A stretch of 64,000 nt of DNA. It comes from Vishniacozyma victoriae (Eukaryota; Basidiomycota; Tremellomycetes; Tremellales; Bulleribasidiaceae). Location: positions 310,001 through 374,000 of the forward strand of contig JADPYG010000090.1 in assembly GCA_017654735.1 (NCBI GenBank), read 5' to 3'. This document shows, piece by piece, positions 22,203-36,335 of the stretch; position 1 is the stretch's first letter; each line of letters begins with the position of its first letter. Both the position numbers and the translations under genes were made by a program. The notes under the pieces are model-generated. The model saw only the letters and a program-made list of their open reading frames with translations. It was not told the origin of the DNA and did not search any database.

Positions 22203-22863
22203 TTATACCTGGTCCTCCTCATCCTCAACGACATCCGCATCCTTGGGTCTCCACTCTACGGGGAACAAGTCTACTGCCGGAATGGCATCGGACAGCAATC
22301 CTCCACGTTGTCGAAACTTCCTACCCTTAGGAGGCAGTTGCCATCGACACAACTTCCTTTGGCTCTTGGGAGGCCATGGGAGAGCTCGACATCGGCCGTA
22401 CGTCGGATTGAATTCCTCTAGAAAGAAAACTGGGAGATAGCCTCTGGATCGGAGGAATTGCAGGCTCTCAGTGCGCTGAATCGATATCAACAATTACACC
22501 CGTGCTTAGGAAATCAAACTTACTAACGCCACACAGATGTAACCAATAGGATTCACTAGAAGTCGTTCTCCGTACCACTCCTTCATCTGATCCATGGTGT
22601 ACTGGACTGAATCGATGTTGTCGACCAGTTTCTCGGCTTGCATGTGCTTCCTCCATGATCTGACTCCTGAGTTCCAGTAGGCTCGGATGTCGCGAACCGC
22701 CTGACGTCTCTGGTTACGAGATGCACCTTTGTAGACACCGGTGTATATCCAGCAAGCGTGGCCTACATATCAGCGAGACTGCTCTATGACTATGTGTTCG
22801 GTGAAGGGACTTACTTGGGACGCGGACGGTCAGGTCGACTAAGATTTCGGCGTCGTAGAGCAT
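22203..22863 (-). CDS. Unrecognised family protein, paralogue B of an inverted pair
   Basis: Same family as the gene at 18337-18984 on the opposite strand. Three exons (introns 22814-22763, phase 1, and 22523-22476, phase 0) encode 186 residues beginning MLYDAEILVDLTVRV. Shared blocks are HACWIYTG, RNQRRQ, RGYLPVFFLEE, QRKLCRWQLPP and LFPVEWRPKDA. The middle third differs most between the two copies. The C-terminus is acidic (VVEDEEDQV). Because intron positions and total coding length agree while much of the sequence has diverged, the duplication looks old. No function can be assigned. Confidence 0.75.
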
Positions 22864-23411
22864 TGTTTGATTGTTTTATATGTTGGGATGAGATCTCAAA
22901 GGTGTGTGCGTGTATATAGTTGTATGATGATTGAGATGTCAAGTGAGGATGAGAGAGTGAGCGTTGAGTCATTGTTATATGTTTGTTGCGTGTGATATCA
23001 TTCCGACTCGTTTGGACTCGGTCTCAGGTGGGAAGCTATAGCGCGTTGGACAGGCTGTGCCCACTGGAAACGGTCAATTTGCAAAGATGTCATTGGGATC
23101 AAGATCTCCTTTCCAATGGAAGGGTCAGAACATCAGTCGATATGCAGCGCTCTCGCCCTTGATGCATAACGCTGTTAGTACGAGGTCAAAGCATATCTTT
23201 GACTGCATCTTGTGACTAAAAGAGTCAAGGAAGACGAAAGAACGCGCGCCTACCACTTGAACACCGCCGCGTGTGCGGTCATCATTCAGTTGATCTATTC
23301 TATTACTCTGAACATTACATTACATACCTCTATACCATTCATCAAAGCTATTTAGAAGGTATCGAGCACATCAGACGGCCCTTAATTTATCAATCATCAA
23401 TCTTATACACA
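22864..23411. promoter_or_regulatory. Divergent promoter region of paralogue B and RPN9
   Basis: About 550 bp between two divergently transcribed genes. I see no extra coding frame with family similarity. Directly before the RPN9 start there is an AT-rich stretch (23300-23410) with several pyrimidine-rich runs. I did not find a perfect proteasome-associated element (GGTGGCAAA). Confidence 0.4.
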
Positions 23412-24938
23412 ATGGACGTCGACGCACCCACCGCATCATCATCCACCTCCCCCTTGACTTACATCGAGCAGCAAGAGACTTCTTCCCCCGACTCGCTTAA
23501 ACCTTTGTTCACGCGTATCAGGACTGCATACGAGAAGAAGTGAGCTACATGTTTCTGTGAAGAGACTTCGAGCTGACCATCAGGCTATGGCATAATCTCA
23601 CTGTCGCCTTGACTGAATTCGTGTTCCATCCAGAGAGTGGACCATATCAGGTTGATCTGTTCCAGAAGTAAGTCGAACTCCTACCAGGCTTTTGATTAGC
23701 TCGAAGCTGATGTCAGATTCGTTACAACAGTAGAGAAGAACCTCAATGCTTTGCGATTAGTGGAAATTGCTCGAAGAGTCGGAGCACAATACACAGGTAA
23801 GCTCTCGAGCCCCAGCTGGCAGTACGAGCTGACGATACGCAGAAGCCCAACAGACCCTCGACTTTCTTCAATCACTCCACTCGAGACTCGAGAAACCATA
23901 CGCAACCCTCCCAAGTGATGAAGACCCAATTGGTAAACCCGCCCCATCTCGACCCGCACCCGAAGCATACGCTCTTTCACTATCATCAATCGCCTACGCC
24001 CAGCTTCTCCTAGGTGATCTGAAAGCATGTAAATCCTCCCTAGACGAATGTGAGAAGTTATTGGGAGAGATCGATTCAGTCGACATGGTCGTTAATGCTG
24101 GTTATTACCTCGTTGCTGCTGAATATTTCAAGGTCAAGGCGGATTATGCGCCATATTACAAGAATGCCTTGCTTTACTTGGCTTGTATTGACGAAAAGAA
24201 GGAATTGAGTGAACAGGATATGAGGCAGAGGGCACATGATTTGTGTATCGCCGCTCTACTCGGAGAGACCATATACAACTTTGGAGAACTTGTACGTCTC
24301 CTCTCCTTCCTACAGAGACTCAGCTGACAAGTAGCTTCTACACCCGATCCTACAGACTCTCACTGGATCAGAATGGGACTGGATCAAGAGCCTTATCTCA
24401 GCGTTCAACGCAGGAGATATCGGCAAATTCGATTCACTAGCCAACAACTTTGAGGCAGAGGTAAGTCCCCATGACGACTCGTAAGCTTGAAGCTGACAAA
24501 TCCAGCCAATTCTCAACGCATCCATCAATTTCCTCCGACAAAAGATCTGCTTAATGGCTTTGATCCAAGCTGCATTCTCTCGACCTAGGAATGGTGCTTC
24601 TCGATTAATGACTTTCGTGTCCATCGCCGCCGCTACCAAGCTACCCGTCAACGAGGTCGAACATCTCTGTATGAAGGCTATGAGGTGAGTAATGATAAAT
24701 GACTCATGAGGAGAAGGAGCTAATGAATAGTCTTGATCTGATCCGCGGATCCCTCGATCAGGTAGACTCTACCTTGGATGTCAAATGGGTTCAGCCCCGA
24801 GTACTCGATCATGATCAACTTGCAACTCTCTCGAAACAGTTCAACGAGTGGTCAGGAAGTGTTGGACAGACCGCCGAAGCTGTTCATGCTCATCGAGTGG
24901 ATTCTGATCCAAAGCCTGCCGAGGTTAGGGCCATGTAG
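23412..24938 (+). CDS. RPN9: 26S proteasome regulatory subunit Rpn9
   Basis: Non-ATPase lid subunit of the 19S regulatory particle (PSMD13 in animals), a PCI-domain scaffold. Seven exons join in frame from MDVDAPTASSS. Typical segments are LWHNLTVALTEFV, FVTTVEKNLNALRLVEIARRV, AGYYLVAAEYFKVKADYAPYYKNALLYLACID and the PCI-end FSRPRNGASRLMTFVSIAAATKLPVNEVEHLCMKAMSLDLIRG. The C-terminus WVQPRVLDHDQLATLSKQFNEW closely matches the family. Length, about 385 residues, is normal. The gene should be coregulated with other proteasome genes. Confidence 0.95.
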
Positions 24939-25093
24939 AATAGAAGAGTACTCTACCCTTAGAGTGGATTAGAAGAGTAGATGAAATGACGTTTTATGTA
25001 TCGATGAATAACATCGTGATCTCTTCTCTTATTCCCAAACTTTACCGAGTACACAGATATACATATAGCAAGATTTCTAGCACAAAGAACAAT

Positions 25094-28859
<3,766 letters not shown>

Positions 28860-29100
28860 TGTTGGGGATAATATAGGAGGAGTATGGAATGTAAAGTAAG
28901 AGAGAGGCCGGATGAAAACGCGTCGCGTCAACGCGTTCATTCGTTCCTGGTTTCTCATATGTGGCACTCGGATGTGGCGATTGGGCTATGGTACAGGTTC
29001 AAGCTAAGCATAGTCGTTATTACATACATGTCATTACAAGATAGCTATTAGAGGGGGGAGGAAGAAAGCCTCATCTTCTTGGCGTGTCACCGAAAAGTCC

Positions 29101-30118
29101 CTACTTGCCAACATCCCGATGTTCCCAACCCATCAACTTCTTGGCTTTCGTATTATCCCAAACGCTCCTCCTCTTATTATCCTTCCAATACTCCTCCCTA
29201 ACCTTCACTTTGGGATAAGCATGCGTGATCATATCCAGCACGCTAGTCTCCCTCTCAGGCTTATCGCCCTTCCTGATACTCTCATGCGTCACTCCACCTT
29301 CCCAAGCGGTCTCGTCTGAGCAAATGATGAATGCCTCTGCGCCTGTCCAGCCTTCTGATGTTAGGCCGAGTAGGGCGGACTCGGCACATGATTCGTAGGA
29401 TGTCCAGGACCATAGGTCGGCTGGGATGATTCCTGGCCAGGCGTCGTTGTAGGTAGCTTGGCAGAAGTGGTAGCGAAGAGATGCTATACGAAGTGAGGTG
29501 TCAAGTCGACATAATGAGACTGCCTGCATTTCGCAGAATCTACGAATCAGTGAGCGTCTTGATCATACAAAACAGGGGAGAAGGATATGACATACTGCTT
29601 AGACAGAGCGTACGCGTCTTCCTATACCTATGAGCTTGACTCCTTCTCGACAAAGGTGTGTGACTTACAGCTCTGTAACTCTCCTTCTCCGTGATTGGGA
29701 ACTCGTCAAACTCCTGCACCCCTGGCCTAGTATAGCTCAATCCCGTAGCATTGACACTACTAGCCTGACTAATCCTCTTGATCCCATACTTGATACTAGC
29801 AGTATAAAGCACATTATAACTACTCGCCGTGTTGTTATTATGTACCCATCTCCAATCTTTGTCCTTAGGGTCGGGAATAGCTCCAATATGGATCACACCG
29901 TCCAATGGTCCGGCTTTCTCAAAGAGCTGGTCGGTAGCTGTATGAGACGAGAGGTCGACTATGCAATGTTTCTCGGCTTGGCCATTGGGGAGAGAGGAAG
30001 CGACAGTCGGGGGAAGGGGAACGACATCGACTGTAGTAACGGCGTGACCTCTTTGGAGGAGGTATTGAAGTGTGTAAGATCCGACTTTACCGGATGCGCC
30101 AGTTAACAGGATTCTCAT
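29101..30118 (-). CDS. NAD-dependent epimerase/dehydratase (extended SDR)
   Basis: Rossmann-fold oxidoreductase, about 315 residues. The nucleotide-binding motif is LLTGASGKVGSYTLQYLL near the N-terminus. DGVIHIGAIPDP and the YALSKQ (YxxxK) catalytic pair, placed on a short exon between two introns (about 29620-29530), mark an extended short-chain dehydrogenase. The C-terminal part has WSWTSYESCAESALLGL and ends in WEHRDVGK. Members act on nucleotide sugars or on uronates; the pattern here (short, GKVG loop) is like uronate dehydrogenase-type epimerases, but the substrate cannot be told from the sequence. The start at MRILLTG is preferred to a methionine three codons upstream. Confidence 0.8.
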
Positions 30119-30746
30119 GTTGTCCAAGATGATTTCGGTTGAGCTGTGAGAGATGATAAACTGTTGAGGATGATAGATTGATACTTCTTATTGTTCTGGA
30201 GTCAACGAGCCAACGAGAGCACCGACATTCCATCCCTCCTAAGCCGCTTTGGCCGTCCCAAAATTCAGAAACGCAAAAACCCCGGCTCAGCTCCGAGAAG
30301 CCCACCGATACCTACTCGGACACTCCGAAGTCCGGCGTCGGCGTCCGTCTCCCCGTTGCTTTGGCATGGCGTTTCGCTTGACCCCTGGGAGGCTTGGTGT
30401 AGGCAAAATGTACTGCGGGGTATCAAGGGGCAGACGGAGGACAGAGGAGAGAGTGGACAAAGATGTTTAGGATGCTCGGTTAGGGGGTAATCTACCGAAA
30501 CTCCGGATATACTCCGAGTAAGCTATCGTCTGGCTGGAACATGGGACATGGTATAAAGTTCGCCAAGGACCAATCGACATCCTGTGTATCCAGAACGCCC
30601 CACCCATGATTATCCGCTGAGCCCATGCAGAGCCCTATCAGCAGTGACATGACCTCATGAGGTTCTTTTTGCGAATCAAGAACCATTCTCAAGTGCCTAT
30701 GACCGCGAAGGCCTCTCAACACTGTAAACGATGCCAATGATGCATG
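30119..30746. other. Intergenic, no gene supported
   Basis: About 630 bp upstream of the epimerase start and downstream of the PP4 subunit gene. It contains a GC-rich segment with many CGG/CCG triplets (about 30300-30360, for example TCCGGCGTCGGCGTCCG), the type of half-site bound by Zn2Cys6 proteins. A minus-strand open frame of 81 codons (30492-30737) has no family resemblance, and I treat it as chance or as 3' untranslated sequence. Confidence 0.4.
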
Positions 30747-32384
30747 CTACCGCTTTTCCCCCGACTCCGCAGTGGGCAAGCTAGCGATTTTACGCTCCTC
30801 TTCAGCAATGACGGTCGTACTACTTATAGGAACAGGCTTCTCAGACATTCCATGTGCTGTCATAGCCCCACCCTCCCCAGTTCCAGGAGCAACCCCATCA
30901 TCCCTTCTACTCTTCTGTTCATCTCTTGTCTCTTGTATTGGCCCTGTATCCAGCTCATCCACTCTTCCGAGGTACGGTTGACTTCCCGGATCGGAATTGC
31001 TGGGGATGGTACTGGCGGAATCCATTCCTATATCTTCGCTTGTTGTCTGCTCTTGCGATTGTGTTTGCGACTCTTCAGGTTCGGGTGTTGGTGATCTAGC
31101 TGATGTGGTTTCATCTAATCGATATTCCTCTGCCATAGTCACGTTTGTATCCCCTTGACCGAGAATCAATGGTGACATGAGAGCTTCCTCCGTATGTCCA
31201 CCTGGTACTTCTGATCCATTACTTCCACTACCCTCTGCTTCCGGACTGGGTCGGCGAAGGAAGGGAATAGGGGAGAAGGAAGGTGTGCCCATGCCTGGCG
31301 GCATTGTCGAATCTGTAAATTCAGGTGCTGAGAATGTCGTTCCGGGTACATAGGTGTAAGAAGGTGCTTCCCATGGTGTGGAGACTAGTAGAGTTTTCTC
31401 GATGGCTCGGAAGAATTTGCCCAGTGTTTTATGTTGTATTGTTGGCTGGACTAGGAGTTCTGCTAAACGCTGTATCGTGAATGGCGGGCTAAGTATCAGC
31501 TTCAGGTGAAGAAGTACGCTTCGATAAGCTGACTCACTCGTTCATTTCATCTAGCATCTTCACTAGCCGTCCCGCTTCCTTCTTTCCTTTCTCCTCATCC
31601 ATCCATCCCGCCAATTTCTTCCCACCAATTACAACCTCCTCATCCCACTCATCATCAAACACGTTTCCCGATGTGATCCTAATTGGAGGCGGTGTAGGAT
31701 GTCCAAGTCCATTAGGTCTCGGAGCAATTGATACAATTTTGGGTCCCTGGGCACCAGCGATCCCCTTTTTCCGCCGATTCGGATCCAGTGGGGGGAATGG
31801 AGCAATCACGAGCCCACCCCGCGTTGACGGTCTCATCTCCTCCGGTAATTCATCCACTGAAGGCTGCTGAGGTCCAATGATAGGTGATGATCCTTGATTT
31901 TCCCCGTTGATAGCTCTACGAAGAGGACTAGGTGTCATATCGCTATCATCCGTCGTCGTTGTACTTTTAGAGGAACTCGAGATTGATGTCGTTATCGTTG
32001 CGCCAGAGCTGAAGGGTGGAGAACTGGGAGGTAGTTCAGTTGGTGGTGTGCTAGTATCCATTTCACTGCTCGAGGTTTGTGGTTGGCGTTCAGTTGGTGA
32101 AGGTGCGGATTGACGATTACGAGGTGGACCCATGGATAGGAAGACTGGGACTGTGGCTAAGATAGCATCATGTAGCTGTTGACGTAGTTCCGGCCATTCT
32201 GAGCTATTCATGAGCTTGTTTACCAGTATACAAGTCAGATGAGCTTACTCGAAAGTGTTCTCCTTTGCTAAGCGTTCCAGTACACCAGGTGTCCGCCCTG
32301 TAGTGGAATCAGCTGGGTCCAACCCTGGGTATTATCTAGCTCACCAGTTGACGCCTCTCCCTGCATTGTTGATGTTCCAGCCAT
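30747..32384 (-). CDS. Protein phosphatase 4 regulatory subunit 2
   Basis: PPP4R2-type partner of the PP4 catalytic subunit, acting in DNA-damage recovery and centrosome or spindle functions in known systems. Exons: MAGTSTMQGEASTG; TPGVLERLAKENTF; SSEWPELRQQLHDAILATVPVFL; a long Pro/Ser/Thr-rich region; then PPFTIQRLAELLVQPTIQHKTLGKFFRAIEKTLLV, the hallmark of the family, and a long acidic, disordered tail to 30747. The N-terminal helix (LxxLAKxNxxxxWxxLxxxL) and the PPFTIQRLAELL block are separated by a larger insert than in animal PPP4R2. Disordered tails are usual in the family. Start at 32384 is the first ATG in the frame. Confidence 0.85.
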
Positions 32385-32732
32385 GATACCTTAAATGTGA
32401 ACGTAAACAGGTATAATCGCATCATGAGCAAGGGAGTGAGTGAATGGGATGATCTAAAACGTGGTTTCCACGTGATTCCAGGGCAATCCTTCTCGCAACT
32501 TCCGTGAGTTCAACCTCGGGCTGTAACAGAATGCACCAAAGGGCAAGGGGGTACCATTGACCGAGCATAGGTATACATTGGTCATCTCAGACATCTCTCC
32601 CTTCAGACAACCCATTCTCACTCTCGAGTTACTAGTACTACACAAGGTATAGCTAATCTTATACTCCACAATCCAACAAAGCACGAATTATCAATCCCCC
32701 TTAAAATCGGGCCCGCGCCACAATCAGCATTT

Positions 32733-32739
32733 TATAAAA
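32733..32739 (+). promoter_or_regulatory. TATA-like element of the Hsp40 gene
   Basis: TATAAAA lies 59-65 bp before the start codon at 32798, inside the 413-bp divergent promoter shared with the PP4 subunit gene (32385-32797). TTC/GAA words occur near 32490-32510 but do not form a perfect heat-shock element, so heat control is not shown. Confidence 0.45.
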
Positions 32740-32797
32740 CCAGCATTCACTATCTGTCCTTTCTACCTTTACTTAACGAAAACATACCACATCTAAA

Positions 32798-34462
32798 ATG
32801 GTCAAGGAAACGTGAGTCCCTCTCCTTATCATAAACACAGCAGTCTTGCATGTGCTCGTCGAATTGGCAGCACAATGCAGGGCTTCAAGCAGAAAAGAAT
32901 GATCGCTGACAAATGGTTTTCCCCTATCGTCAAATCTTCCTTTCGTTACATACTCGATTACTGTACACTACACATATCTCCCTCTCTGCCTATGCCGACG
33001 ATCATTGCCTGCCTTTCGATCACAGTGAATACTAGTAAGTCTTCTCCATTCATCAGCACTCGTCCCGGCTGATCAGATAGCGACCTTCTAGGTGTTGATC
33101 CCGGAGCCAGCGATAACGATATCAAGAAGGCTTACCGTAAGAGTGCCCTCAAGAACCATCCCGACAAAGGTGGAGACCCTGAGGTGTTCAAGGAGTTGAC
33201 TCACGCGTGAGTGTCCTTGAAAAGAGGAGCGAGATGGGGCTGACGATTCAGCTACGAAGTCCTTTCCGATGACAACAAACGAGCGGTCTACGACCAGGCT
33301 GGTAAAGCTGGTCTAGAAGGCGGAGGAGGAATGGGTGGCGGTGGTGGAATGGATCCCCAGGACTTGTTCTCTCAGTTGTTCGGTGGTGGTGGTGGATTCT
33401 TTGGTGGAGGTGGTGGCGGAAGTGAGCTGCTCTAGCCTGCCTGAGATGGTCATAGCTAACGACAGGCTCTCGACAACAGGGACCACGAAAAGGCAAGGAC
33501 CTCTTGCACCGAATCTCCGTTTCTCTCGAGGACCTATACAAGGGCAAAGTCCAGAAACTCGCACTATCCAAATCCGTCATTTGTAAACCATGTGAAGGTC
33601 GAGGTGGTAAAAAGGGATCCGTCACTACCTGTACATCATGTCGAGGACAAGGTGTCAAGGTTATGTTACGTCAACTCGGTCCTATGGTTCAGCAAATCCA
33701 ACAACCATGTAACGAATGTGAGGGTACTGGAGAGATGATGAACCCCAAGGATCGATGTAAGACTTGTCAGGGAAAAAAGACCAACAGCGAGCGAAAGGTC
33801 TTGGAAGTACACATCGACAAGGGAATGAAGAGTGGACAGCAGATCAGGTTCAATGGAGAAAGTGATCAGGCTCCTGGTATCATCCCTGGAGATGTTGTCA
33901 TTTCGGTCGAGGAGAAGCAACACCCCCGATTCCAGCGAAAGGGAGACGATCTATACTGCGAGGCCGAGATCGATTTGTTGACGGCATTGGGAGGTGGAGA
34001 GTTTGCCATTGAGCACTTGGACGAAAGGACATTGCACGTCGTCATTGTCCCCGGAGAAGTCATCAAGCCTAGTAAGCTACACCTCACCGTCAATCATGCA
34101 CAGTAGCTAACAAGCAGACTGCCTCAAGGTCATCTCTGGCCAAGGTATGCCTTCATACCGACACCACGAGCTCGGAGATCTCTACGTCCAGATCAAAGTC
34201 AAATTCCCCGAATCCATCGACCCCGCCGTCATCCCTCTTCTCGAGCAAGCTCTACCCGCCCGAAACGGCATGCCCAAGCTCCCCAAGAAGACCCACCTTG
34301 ACGAAGTCACCCTTGAAGAACCCAACGACAGGCAAAAGCGAAGCGCCGCTTCCAACGGTGACGAGATGGATGAAGATGAGGATGATGGAAGACCAGGTGT
34401 CGCATGTGCTCAGCGTATGTCCCCTCATTTCTACATGATACGTGGCTAATGAAATAGAATAA
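32798..34462 (+). CDS. YDJ1: Type I Hsp40 co-chaperone (Ydj1/DnaJA)
   Basis: Stimulates Hsp70 ATPase and delivers clients. The J domain contains [20 protein letters not shown] and the HPD motif (NHPDKGG). A Gly-rich linker with [17 protein letters not shown] follows. The zinc-finger region has four repeats: [24 protein letters not shown] and CKTCQGKK. The C-terminal substrate-binding domains follow. The protein ends CAQQ, a CaaX farnesylation signal like yeast Ydj1 (CASQ); the last Q codon is completed only by splicing across the final intron (34417-34457). The first intron is long (32812-33025, 214 nt) and is followed by a 9-nt exon (33026-33034) giving ETEYYD. Length, about 405 residues, is normal. 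Confidence 0.95.
33026..33034 (+). other. Nine-nucleotide micro-exon of the Hsp40 gene
   Basis: TGAATACTA lies between acceptor TCACAG and donor GTAAGT. Joined to AC on the left and C on the right it gives Thr-Glu-Tyr-Tyr-Asp, the conserved start of the J domain. Confidence 0.75.
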
Positions 34463-34933
34463 GCGTGGTATAATGCCTTGGCTGGAAAAGTTCAGTTATG
34501 AGTACTCGTACCGTTTCTCGAGTTTGTGCACATTTATAGATTCCCGTATCGTTTAGCATGAGGCATGATGCAGTGTGTTTCACTACTTATTGAATAGTAC
34601 ATAGCAATTGTGGCTTGATGAGATTTCCCCGTGGATCCCGGATCTACCCCACTTGGAAATGATCAAGCACGTTTGTTCCTTTATCTACTTTGAGTGTTTA
34701 TCATTCACATATCCAGCCTCGGCTAGTTTCAGCTCCTATGTCTTCTCAATCATACTCGCGACACGCTTACTATACTACACACTTGACTTTGGTTGGTTGA
34801 CTGATTACGCAGAATAGATTCAGGTGACGGTATACCGAGTCGACAAGAGGATCGATATCAAGTCGCGTTGCGTCCGACCTAATCGCAAAGTATATTGCCT
34901 GTGGCCACTATCACGAGACTCCTTCGAGCAATC
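34463..34933. other. Intergenic, no gene seen
   Basis: About 470 bp between the Hsp40 gene and the TLC-domain gene, both plus strand. Open frames are short and hydrophobic, without family resemblance. It should carry the 3' untranslated region of the first gene and the promoter of the second. Confidence 0.5.
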
Positions 34934-36136
34934 ATGTCACCGCCCCTCTACTTGACAGTACCGGTCCCACTATACATCACAATGATAGTATACTATCACC
35001 TCCTCGCACCTCGTTTCAAAACGGAGAAACAACGTGCCTACCTCCTCTCGACATTATCGGCAAGTGTGATGTCATGTATATCCCTACCGTTTCTTTGGAT
35101 ATATCTGACACGCGGATTCGAGGGGATGTATGCCGCTGGACAGGAGGGATGGATGGGTGTATTGGCGGAAACTGGGGTGATCGTATTTGGAGTTTACCTG
35201 TTTGGTGAGTCTCCCTTATGTGCTGGGATGGTGTACGCTAACTGTATAGCTGATGTAAGAATCTATCCCGGAGAGGATGACGGGGCTGACGATAGCTATC
35301 ACTTGGATACTTCAGATATCCTTCACAAATTGGCTTGTTAACGGGATGGGTACATCACACGTGAGTTCACATCTGCGAGTCCACAACCCGAGGCTGATGG
35401 AAGGGTCTACATCGCCCTGATGGTATACTGCCTCTTGTCGAAACAATCTCCCATCTTTCTAACATGCGCAGTAATGGAGGTAAGCTCTTCAAACCCTCTC
35501 TCTTAGATGGGATTTAACGCCTAGATCCCAACTCTTGATTTGGCATTATCGAACCTCTTTCCCTCTATTCGAAACGATCTTCGATTCCTCTCGTCCTTCT
35601 TCCTCATTCGAATACTGTATAATGCTATACTCCTCATCGACTGCTTACGTCCTTCCTCAAGAGCGGTCGTTGGCGGATCATGGGTCCCAGCCGCATCCCT
35701 CTTCCTCGCTGGATGCCTACATGTGTCTTGGTTCCAGGGTGGTGTATCCGGATATTGGAAGCGACAAAGGAAACAGAATACCAAGATCAAAGACGATCCA
35801 GTCGAGATTCTGAAAGACCTGGACACCTCCGAGATCAGTCCAGCAGGTACACCGGAAGATTCCCCGCTCGTTACGCCGTATACACCATCAATCACCCCCA
35901 TGTCACTTCGAGACTCGTACCTGCCCACTCTAGCGATCCCTTCGTTATCACTACCGGCCCTCCCATCATTCCCGACGACGGATAGGAACTTTGGATTCAA
36001 AGACGCAGTCAAGTCGAGGTGGGAGGAAAGAAGGGTGGTGTTGGGAGGCGTGAATTTGAATTTACAGCAAGGGGCTATGAATCTGAGGAGACGCTTTGGG
36101 AGTACACCTAATGAGGAGGATGTTCGTAATGACTAG
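34934..36136 (+). CDS. TLC-domain multi-pass membrane protein
   Basis: Probably an ER or Golgi membrane protein of the TRAM-LAG1-CLN8 superfamily. The start MSPPLYLTVPVPLYI (34934) leads into a first membrane helix. AYLLSTLSASVMSCISLPFLWIYLT, VYLFADLSLGYF, GWVHHTVYIALMVYCLL and NDLRFLSSFFLIRILYNAILLIDCL are typical in order and spacing, including the conserved HH pair. The C-terminal tail is a cytosolic, Pro/Ser-rich region ending NEEDVRND. Small family members of this type (TMEM56/TLCD-like) have uncertain roles in lipid handling; the ceramide-synthase motif HDxxD is absent. A 5-nt exon (35250-35254) supplies the conserved Asp of FADLSLG. Exon joins are by eye. Confidence 0.75.
35250..35254 (+). 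other. Five-nucleotide micro-exon of the TLC-domain gene
   Basis: CTGAT lies between acceptor TGTATAG and donor GTAAGA. It joins G on the left to CTA on the right to read Phe-Ala-Asp-Leu, restoring the frame that leads into the SLGYF and WVHH segments. Confidence 0.6.
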
Positions 36137-36335
36137 CTATGCATGCATATAACGACTCATGACTTGACACTTGCACGAATATGATCAGTCACGCAGGTCA
36201 CGTGATTACAGTATGAGACGCGAATCAACTGAATGATTATTGGCGACGCATTTCATTAGAAATATCATATCTTGACCATACATCTACCTTGACCCGACTA
36301 CTATCTAGAGTCGGTCTAGATATCCAGTAGTGGAC

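Noticed and set aside
30492..30737. An 81-codon minus-strand frame starting MASFTVLRG
   Set aside because: No homology, no splice partners, and it directly follows the stop codon of the PP4 subunit gene, so it is more likely 3' untranslated sequence.
32480..32520. Possible heat-shock element before the Hsp40 gene (TTC words at 7- and 6-base gaps)
   Set aside because: The spacing is not constant and does not meet the nGAAnnTTC or gapped consensus; I could not claim it as an element.
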